Shown here piece by piece: positions 58,658 through 64,000 of a DNA stretch of 64,000 nt (positions are counted from its first letter, which is position 1; the number at the start of each line of letters is the position of its first letter). The notes beneath the pieces were generated by a model. The model was not told the DNA's origin, ran no database searches, and worked only from the letters and a program-made list of their open reading frames with translations. Source of the DNA: Thermoactinospora rubra (GTDB taxonomy: Bacteria; Actinomycetota; Actinomycetes; Streptosporangiales; Streptosporangiaceae); NCBI RefSeq assembly GCF_002093975.1, contig NZ_MSZZ01000033.1, positions 1 through 64,000 of the forward strand. Direction: 5' to 3'. A program made the translations under genes and the position numbers.

Positions 58658-60193
58658 TTACCGGGTGAACGTCCAGCCGGGCAGGCCGGGCAGCGGCCCG
58701 GCGATCGGCGGGCGGGCCTGCCGCGCCGACACCTCGGCGGGCGGTACGGCCGGGCACCGGGCGCCGCGCGCGGGCAGGGCGAGCGAGACCAGGTAGCGGT
58801 CGACGGCCGTGGTGGCGCACTCCCCGTTGCCGTAGATGCCGTGGCCCCAGCCCTCGTGGGTGAGCAGCCGCGCCTCACGGCCGATCTGCAGCGCCGTGCT
58901 CACCGCCCAGGGGTAACCCGTGGCCGGGTCGTGCAGCGTGTTGCCGACCAGCAGCGTGGGCGTGCCGTCGACCCGGAGGCGGTGCTGCGGGTTGGGGATC
59001 GGCGCCCGCTGCCCGAGGCACGCGGCGAGCATCGACGCCGCGAGCGGGCTGTAGCGCATGTCCGGCGCGATCAGGGCCGAGCGGCGCAGGTGCCGGGCGT
59101 ACTCGCGGTAGTCGCGGACCGGCAGCAGGTAGTCCAGGCAGAACACCTGGGCCGGGTAGGGGACGACCTCCTCGCCGGCCTGGCGGGCCAGCGGGCGCAG
59201 CGCGGAGTCGGCGGTCCCGGCGCCCGTGTCGAGGGCGAGGAGGAACTCCGCCAGGCCCGCCCAGTCGGGTCCGTAGAAGGCGCCGAGGGCGTTGTAGACG
59301 AGCAGCAGCGGGGTGATCTTGACGTCCGGCTCGCCGGGGAGGTGCAGCTCGCCCCGCTCGGCGCGCTCCAGCAGCCGGGCCCACACGGCGCGCACGTCCT
59401 GGCCGTGCAGGGCGCACTGGGCGGACCTGCCGCACCAGGCGGCGAACTCGTTGAAGGAGTCCTGCGCGGTCCAGGCCTCGGTGTCCAGGAAGGCCGCGGT
59501 GCCCAGGCTGTGGTCCATGTTGCTGTCGAGCGCCAGGGCGCGCACCCTGCCGGGGAAGCGCTCGGCGTAGAGCTGGCCGATCAGCGTGCCGTACGAGATG
59601 CCGTAGTAGGTGAGCTTGTCCTCGCCGAGCGCCGCGCGCAGGGCGTCGAGGTCGCGCACCACGCTGCCGGTGTCGACGTGGTCGAACAGGGGCCCGGTCC
59701 GCGCCCGGCAGTCCTGGCGGAGCCGCTCGTTGTAGGCGAGCATCGCGTCGAAGTCCGCCTGGCTCTTCATGATCGGGTCGGGGGAGCGGCCGAGGAGCTC
59801 GCGGGAGCAGACCACCGGATGGCTGCGGCCCACGCCGCGGGGGTCGAAGCCCACGACGTCGAAGCGGCGGGTGAGCTCGGGGGTGAAGGGCAGCCAGTTC
59901 CGCACCACGGCGTCCACGCCGGAGCCGCCGGGGCCGCCGGGGTTGATCACCAGGGAGCCGATCCTGGCACCCGGGTCGGTGGCCTTGCGGCGCGCCAGCG
60001 CCAGCTCGAAGGTGCCGGCTGCGGGGTTGTCCCAGTCGACGGGTACGGCCAGCGTTCCGCACTCGGCGGTGGGGTCCTCCTCGCACGGCGCCCAGGAGAT
60101 CGCGGCGGGGCTCGCCGCCGCCGGCGCGGTGGGGAGGAGAAGGGGGACGATGAGGGCGAGGAGAGGAACGAGGAGCAGCTGTGGTCTTCGCAC
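58658..60193 (-). CDS. Secreted alpha/beta-hydrolase peptidase (tripeptidyl aminopeptidase type, S33)
   Basis: A 511-residue exported hydrolase. The first 27 residues are a signal peptide ending PAAAS. The oxyanion segment NPGGPGGSG near residue 86 and the nucleophile GISYGT near 200 are typical of Streptomyces Tap/SlpD-type enzymes; the Asp lies in HDPATGYPW and the His in GWGHGIYGNG. A C-terminal TAP-like domain with paired Cys (CLDY, CLGQ, ECATT) is present. GTG start without a clear ribosome site. Confidence 0.9.
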   Translation of the reverse strand: MRRPQLLLVPLLALIVPLLLPTAPAAASPAAISWAPCEEDPTAECGTLAVPVDWDNPAAGTFELALARRKATDPGARIGSLVINPGGPGGSGVDAVVRNWLPFTPELTRRFDVVGFDPRGVGRSHPVVCSRELLGRSPDPIMKSQADFDAMLAYNERLRQDCRARTGPLFDHVDTGSVVRDLDALRAALGEDKLTYYGISYGTLIGQLYAERFPGRVRALALDSNMDHSLGTAAFLDTEAWTAQDSFNEFAAWCGRSAQCALHGQDVRAVWARLLERAERGELHLPGEPDVKITPLLLVYNALGAFYGPDWAGLAEFLLALDTGAGTADSALRPLARQAGEEVVPYPAQVFCLDYLLPVRDYREYARHLRRSALIAPDMRYSPLAASMLAACLGQRAPIPNPQHRLRVDGTPTLLVGNTLHDPATGYPWAVSTALQIGREARLLTHEGWGHGIYGNGECATTAVDRYLVSLALPARGARCPAVPPAEVSARQARPPIAGPLPGLPGWTFTR

Positions 60194-60283
60194 GTCCGGT
60201 CCAATCGTCGGGGACTTGATCGTCCATCATGTGGACCGGGCGATCATCCGACTTGAGGACGAAAGTCGGGATCATACCCGAGG

Positions 60284-60305
60284 CTTGTCAGCATGGGCTG
60301 ACAAG
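60284..60305. promoter_or_regulatory. Operator 1 of the HTH/Clp-N pair
   Basis: CTTGTCAGC and GCTGACAAG are reverse complements with ATGG between. The right arm contains CTGACA (60298-60303), a likely -35 hexamer for the HTH gene. Confidence 0.8.
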
Positions 60306-60313
60306 ACGACACG

Positions 60314-60331
60314 TGTCAGCATATGCTGACA
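60314..60331. promoter_or_regulatory. Operator 2 of the HTH/Clp-N pair
   Basis: TGTCAGCATATGCTGACA is a perfect 18-bp palindrome, centre to centre 28 bp from operator 1, with the same TGTCAGC-N4-GCTGACA core. It contains TATGCT (60322-60327), a -10 hexamer 18 bp from the -35 and 6 bases before the GTG at 60334. Binding here would block transcription. Confidence 0.85.
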
Positions 60332-60333
60332 GT

Positions 60334-60585
60334 GTGGCCGACATGAGCGACAAGACCGACACGGGCGACACGGGCCTCGGCGAGCTCGCCGAGGCGGCCG
60401 CCGGCCCCGACCCGGGAGTGGGCCTGGCGGCGGTGGCGGCGCTCCGGGCCGTCCTGGAGGAGCTGGAGGCGGTCCACGTCACCAACGCGCGGGCGCAGGG
60501 CTGGTCGTGGGAGCAGATCGCGGACGCCCTGGGCGTCAGGCGGCAGACCGCGCATCGCAAGCACGCGCGCAGGATCGGAAGGTAG
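60334..60585 (+). CDS. Small helix-turn-helix protein, 83 residues
   Basis: The C-terminal half is a compact helix-turn-helix (GWSWEQIADALGVRRQTAHRKHARRIGR); the N-terminal half is acidic and helical. GTG at 60334 fits a leaderless transcript from the promoter inside the two palindromes; ATG at 60343 lacks a ribosome site. It is followed after 22 bases by a Clp N-domain gene, a pairing common in actinomycetes. Likely represses its own operon through the palindromes. Confidence 0.83.
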   Translation: MADMSDKTDTGDTGLGELAEAAAGPDPGVGLAAVAALRAVLEELEAVHVTNARAQGWSWEQIADALGVRRQTAHRKHARRIGR

Positions 60586-60607
60586 CGGGATGCCGGGAGG
60601 TAGCGGG

Positions 60608-61147
60608 ATGTTCGACAGGTTCACCGAGGAGGCGCGGCAGGCCTTCGTGCGCGCGGGCGTCATCGCCGTGGACGCCGGGCTGCCCGCCCTGGGCACCGAC
60701 GCGCTGCTCGTGGCGCTGGCCGAGCGGCGGCCCTTCGGCCGCGGCCTGCCCGCCTTCACCGCCTCGCCCGAGGAGCTGGCCGCCCACCTGGACCTCGGCC
60801 GCTCCCGCGAGCTGCTGGCGGCGCTCGGCATCGACCTCGACGAGGTGCGCAGGCGGGCCAGGCGGGGCGCCGACGACCCGGCCCGGTGGCGGCTCACCCG
60901 CTCGCGGATCCGTCCCCTGCGCGTCACGCTCGACGGCCCGCTCGGCCGCCTCCCGCTGACCATGCACCTGCGCAAGGCCGTCGAGGTCGCCCTGTGGCGG
61001 CCGGGACCGGTCACCGGCGAGCGGCTGCTGTGGGGCCTGCTGGCCGACTGGCGCAACGGCGCGGCCGCCCGGCTCAAGGCGGCTGGCGTCGACCTCGCGG
61101 CGCTCACCGCCGAGGCCGGGATCCCCGGCCGGCGGGCCTCAGCGTAG
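60608..61147 (+). CDS. Clp N-terminal (double Clp repeat) domain protein
   Basis: A 179-residue protein: FDRFTEEARQAFVRAGVIAVDAGLPALGTDALLVALAE is one Clp_N repeat and the end (PLTMHLRKAVEVALWRPGPVTGERLLWGLLAD, in parts) a second. There is no ATPase domain. Such proteins may bind Clp substrates or partner proteins; role unknown. ATG at 60608 is the domain start with GGGAGG upstream; ATG at 60590 is possible because of a local GGTAGCGGGATG duplication. The stop overlaps the convergent sigma factor gene by 9 bases. Confidence 0.85.
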   Translation: MFDRFTEEARQAFVRAGVIAVDAGLPALGTDALLVALAERRPFGRGLPAFTASPEELAAHLDLGRSRELLAALGIDLDEVRRRARRGADDPARWRLTRSRIRPLRVTLDGPLGRLPLTMHLRKAVEVALWRPGPVTGERLLWGLLADWRNGAAARLKAAGVDLAALTAEAGIPGRRASA

Positions 61148-62029
61148 GCGGGCCAGCTTGTCGGGGTTGGCGATCAGGTAGACGGTCTCCACCCGCCCGT
61201 CGGCCACGACGAGCGAGATCACCGTGACGACGCGCCCGCCGGCGCGGAACACGACGGCGGGAGCCCCGTTGACCTCCTCGACGCCGGCCGCGAAGTCGGC
61301 GGCGCCCGCCAGGCCCACCGAGGCCAGGAACTTCTCGATCCCCGACGGGGTGGCGGCCGAGGCGAGGAAGCGGACCACGGCGTCCACGCCGGCCAGCGCC
61401 CGCAGCGGCGAGCGCGCCTTGCCGCCGCCGTCGCTGACCAGGGTGACCTCGCTCGACAGCAGCTCGCGCAGCCCGTCGAGATCACCCTCGGCCGCGGCGT
61501 TGACGAACCGCTCGGTGATCTTCCTGCGCTGCTCCATGTCCACGTCGAACCTGCGCCGCCGCTCCTGCACGTGCTCGCGTGCCCGCTTGGCCAGCTGCCT
61601 GGTGGCGGCCTCCGACCGGCCGATCGTCTCGGCGATCTCCGAGAAGGGCAGGTCGAACGCCTCCCGCAGCACGAACACCGCGCGCTCCAGCGGCGACAGC
61701 GTCTCCAGCACCACCAGCAGCGCGAGCTCCACGCTGTCCCTCAGCTCGGCGTCGTCGGCCACGTCGGGCGACAGGCTGATCGGCTCGGGCAGCCACGGCC
61801 CCACGTAGGACTCGCGCCGGGATTCGGCCCACTTCAGCCGGTCGACCGCCAGCCGCGAGACCACCCGGATGAGGTACGCCCTGGGCTCCTCGACCTTGTC
61901 CTGGTCCACGCCCGACCAGCGCAGCCACGCCTCCTGGACCACGTCCTCGGCGTCGGCCATGCTCCCGAGGATGCGATAGGCCACGCCGGTCAGCAGGTCG
62001 CGATGCCGCTGGAAGACGTCGTCGGTCAT
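61139..62029 (-). CDS. SigJ-type ECF sigma factor with SnoaL-like C-terminus
   Basis: A 296-residue sigma factor: region 2 (about residues 8-75, FQRHRDLLTGVAYRILGSMADAEDVVQEAWLRW in part), region 4 (about 110-160, LSPLERAVFVLREAFDLPFSEIAETIGRSEAATRQL in part) and a fused SnoaL-like domain (about 175-290), the layout of the SigJ/ECF41-like group in which the C-terminal domain controls activity and no separate anti-sigma factor is needed. ATG at 62029 is chosen; the open frame beyond is the tRNA region. Confidence 0.9.
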   Translation of the reverse strand: MTDDVFQRHRDLLTGVAYRILGSMADAEDVVQEAWLRWSGVDQDKVEEPRAYLIRVVSRLAVDRLKWAESRRESYVGPWLPEPISLSPDVADDAELRDSVELALLVVLETLSPLERAVFVLREAFDLPFSEIAETIGRSEAATRQLAKRAREHVQERRRRFDVDMEQRRKITERFVNAAAEGDLDGLRELLSSEVTLVSDGGGKARSPLRALAGVDAVVRFLASAATPSGIEKFLASVGLAGAADFAAGVEEVNGAPAVVFRAGGRVVTVISLVVADGRVETVYLIANPDKLARLR

Positions 62030-62078
62030 CCGGTCACACCTCTCGGTCGCTTCCGCTAGACTAACGGTCGAATCTTGA

Positions 62079-62151
62079 GGGGCTATAGCGCAGCTGGTAG
62101 CGCACCTCCATGGCATGGAGGGGGTCAGGGGTTCGAGTCCCCTTAGCTCCA
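62079..62151 (+). tRNA. tRNA-Ala (anticodon GGC), second copy
   Basis: A 73-base cloverleaf: acceptor GGGGCTA/TAGCTCC, anticodon stem CCTCC/GGAGG with loop ATGGCAT, T-arm with GGTTCGAGTCC. Unlike the copy at 32706, CCA is not encoded; CCC follows position 62151. D-arm and variable-loop positions differ slightly from the first copy. TAGACT at 62056-62061 may be its -10. Confidence 0.96.
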
Positions 62152-62468
62152 CCCGAGTGCCGTTACTCGCACACGGCTCGCTGAGAGCGGTGGCGAGTAG
62201 CGGGGACGTTCCGCCAGCGGCGGTGCCGGTCAAGGCGCCGCCGCTGTTGTGCGCAGCCCCGCGGAAGGCCTGCCGGCGAGTCGGTTCCGGCGGGTGGAGC
62301 GAGCCTCCGTCGCTTACGGAGGGTAATTGTCTCAATGTCTCATCTCGGCAGGCTGTCGTCCCGTACCGCACAGGCGTGCGCGAGGTGTTGAGACGATCGC
62401 AGAGAGTGATGGGTTCGGCTGAGGGGCTTGCCGTAGCACGACGTGGTACATCGGGGTACAGTGGCGCC
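62152..62468. other. 317-bp intergenic region after tRNA-Ala
   Basis: No gene seen. It ends with GGTACATCGGGGTACAGT (62443-62462), a direct repeat of GGTACA with 10-bp spacing that contains TACAGT just before the antitoxin start, probably its promoter/operator. Confidence 0.5.
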
Positions 62469-62756
62469 ATGGACGCTTCGAGGCTTCGTCCGACCGAGGT
62501 GAGCGTGCGCCAGTTCGTAAATGACTCTGGCAGCATCACGCGCGGCCTGCGGGAGGGGAAGCGGTACATTCTGACGATCAACGGTGAGCCGCTCGCCGAA
62601 GTAAAACCGATCAAGCGTCGCCGGTTTGTTCCCACGACCGAGGCGCAGGCCGTCTTCGCTACCGCCCCGGCCATTGACTGGAGCGAGGTTCGGGCCGACC
62701 TGGACACGGTGATCGATGACGAGCTACGCGATCCGTTCGAGGGGACCGGGCTGTGA
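62469..62756 (+). CDS. Phd/YefM-type antitoxin
   Basis: A 95-residue antitoxin: EVSVRQFVNDSGSITRGLREGKRYILTINGEPLAEVKPI (in parts) is the DNA-binding dimer fold of the Phd family; the C-terminal 45 residues are the toxin-binding arm. TACAGT 7 bases upstream suggests a leaderless start. The stop overlaps the toxin GTG by four bases, as is usual for these modules. It follows a tRNA gene, a favoured insertion site. Confidence 0.87.
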   Translation: MDASRLRPTEVSVRQFVNDSGSITRGLREGKRYILTINGEPLAEVKPIKRRRFVPTTEAQAVFATAPAIDWSEVRADLDTVIDDELRDPFEGTGL

Positions 62757-63181
62757 CTCGGTATGAACGGGGGGTCCTGGACACCACCATCGTGGCGGCG
62801 TTCAAGCTCTTCGATCCCACCGAGCTGCCCGCGGAGTCGGCGATCACCGCCGTCACGCTCGGGGAGCTGTCGCGCGGCCCGTACGCCACCGATGATCCGG
62901 TCAAACGCGCGGGAAGGGTCGCGGTGCTCCAGTACGCCGAAGCCGCGTTCGGTGATCCGCTGCCGTACGACGCCGAGGCGGCCCGCTTGTTCGGGCAGAT
63001 CTGCGCCATCGTCTATTCCCAAGGCCGACAGCCACGAAGCCGGACCGCCGACCTGATGATCGCGGCAACGGCGGCCAGCAACGAGTTGCCGTTGTTCACC
63101 GCGAATCCCAAGGACTTCGACGGCTTGGAACGGCTGGTGAACGTGGTCACCGTGACACGGCCCCACAGCGCTACGGGCTGA
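62753..63181 (+). CDS. VapC-type PIN-domain toxin
   Basis: A 142-residue PIN-domain ribonuclease. Acidic residues are in place: Asp in GVLDTTIVAAF near residue 10, Glu in TLGELSRGP near 39 and Asp in RTADLMIAATA near 99, followed by LFTANPKDF. VapC toxins cut tRNA or rRNA. The GTG start overlaps the antitoxin stop, so antitoxin is made first. Confidence 0.88.
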   Translation: MTRYERGVLDTTIVAAFKLFDPTELPAESAITAVTLGELSRGPYATDDPVKRAGRVAVLQYAEAAFGDPLPYDAEAARLFGQICAIVYSQGRQPRSRTADLMIAATAASNELPLFTANPKDFDGLERLVNVVTVTRPHSATG

Positions 63182-63329
63182 TCCGGACACTCCAGAGTCG
63201 TCTGGTTCGGGCTGCGGAGCAGGTGCCTGGGGCGGCCCAGCCGCGCGCCTGTCCGAGCTGGGCGGGCGAGTGGGGCGGGCTGACGGTTGTGGGGCTTTCG
63301 GGTGAGGAGAGCGCGTGTCGCCCCACACA

Positions 63330-64000
63330 TCACCGATGGCGCGGCGTATAGGGCTCCAGAGCGGCGACGTCGATGTCCGCGTCGGGCCAGCGGCGGCGTA
63401 GCGCCTCGGCCAGGCGCTGACACAGGCCTGCCAGCTGCGGCAGGGCATGATGCTCCCGGGCGGCGCAAGCGGCCGCCTCCAAGGTGGAGACGAGCTGGGC
63501 ACGGCTCGCGTCACCTGCCGCACGCCTGTCCAACGTCTGCAGACGCCAAAGCCGGACGAACGCGAACGCCATACACGCCGCCGCCAAAGCCCTCCCGTAG
63601 AGCCGCTCGTCCTCGGCCTGCGGTACCCCGGCCGCCAGAGCACGCCGGTAGACCTCGCCAACCCGCGGCAGAGGAGCCGAACCCGCACAGCGCGCCGTCA
63701 GATCCACCCGCATCCACGCCGGACCCGGAACGTGCAGGCAGACGGCATCGTGCAGGGCATGGGTGAAGCCGGCGAACTCGAAGTCGATCAGACGCGCATC
63801 GGGCGGCCCGTCCGCGCGAACCAGGACATTGTTGCTTTCCGGATCGCCGTTGCTCAGGGCCAGGAACGGCCCCGGATCGGCCAGCTCCGCCAACGCGAGG
63901 GCGAACTCGCGCTCCACCGCCCCGGTGACCGGCACCCCCAGCAGCCCGGCCTGCGACAGCCCTTCCCGGCGCAACCGGGCGACGTGACCGAGCCGATCGG
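63330..64000 (-). CDS. Aminoglycoside-phosphotransferase-like kinase, 5' end outside the window
   Basis: The frame stays open to the window edge, so only the C-terminal 223 residues or so are seen. SNGDPESNNVLVRADGPPDARLIDFEFAGF matches the catalytic loop and DFG-like segment of APH/choline-kinase folds, with Asp in NGDPESNN as catalytic base. The rest is helical. It could act on an antibiotic, a sugar or a small metabolite; no specific substrate is suggested. Confidence 0.8.
   Translation of the reverse strand, partial: DRLGHVARLRREGLSQAGLLGVPVTGAVEREFALALAELADPGPFLALSNGDPESNNVLVRADGPPDARLIDFEFAGFTHALHDAVCLHVPGPAWMRVDLTARCAGSAPLPRVGEVYRRALAAGVPQAEDERLYGRALAAACMAFAFVRLWRLQTLDRRAAGDASRAQLVSTLEAAACAAREHHALPQLAGLCQRLAEALRRRWPDADIDVAALEPYTPRHR

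Overview
The window reads as about 64 kb of a high-GC filamentous actinomycete chromosome, most likely Streptosporangiales (Nonomuraea/Streptosporangium-like). This rests on gene content and order (folC-DUF4233-ndk, mreBCD-mrdA-rodA, a TIGR03960-type radical SAM protein, rne-rplU-rpmA-obgE-proB-proA-nadD-rsfS-histidine phosphatase), GTG starts, four-base start/stop overlaps and very GC-rich third codon positions. No rRNA gene, CRISPR array or complete insertion sequence was seen.

1-32.8 kb, conserved core with insertions. After a run of terminator repeats come folC, a DUF4233 membrane protein, an MFS-like protein and ndk. Next is the elongation/cell-wall operon mreB-mreC-mreD-mrdA-rodA, a 59-residue Cys-rich protein, and the radical SAM gene. 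The gene that normally follows it (TIGR03936/DUF2344) is separated from it by an oppositely oriented three-gene cassette: an MccB-like E1 enzyme, a 41-residue peptide ending in Asn, and a DUF6879 protein. This looks like a microcin C-type peptide-nucleotide pathway and is the most interesting locus here. The core then resumes with rne, rplU, rpmA, obgE, proB, proA, a Ser/Thr kinase, an M48 protease, nadD, rsfS and a histidine phosphatase. Between nadD and rsfS lies the footprint of an integrated element: an integrase remnant, an RTX-type repeat protein, and a second, decayed copy of the nadD 3' end.

32.7-47.9 kb, accessory and redox genes. A tRNA-Ala(GGC) is followed by an AraC regulator, a possibly co-transcribed FAD oxidase/epimerase/PPOX-fold trio, a secreted cholesterol-oxidase-like enzyme, exonuclease III, a double GNAT protein, a WYL regulator with a palindromic operator, a 1202-residue AAA regulator, and a lower-GC trio DUF6941-DUF4258-DUF2283 that looks acquired.

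47.9-64 kb. An FMN reductase/ABC transporter operon lies behind a 35-bp perfect palindrome. Then come a lytic polysaccharide monooxygenase, a two-component system, several small membrane proteins, a SRPBCC protein, a CynX-type transporter with an AlaX-type editing protein, a secreted peptidase, an HTH/Clp-N pair under two palindromic operators, a SigJ-type ECF sigma factor, a second tRNA-Ala(GGC), a Phd/VapC-type toxin-antitoxin pair and an aminoglycoside-phosphotransferase-like gene cut by the window end.

Function names come from reading motifs and family resemblance by eye. No database search was run.
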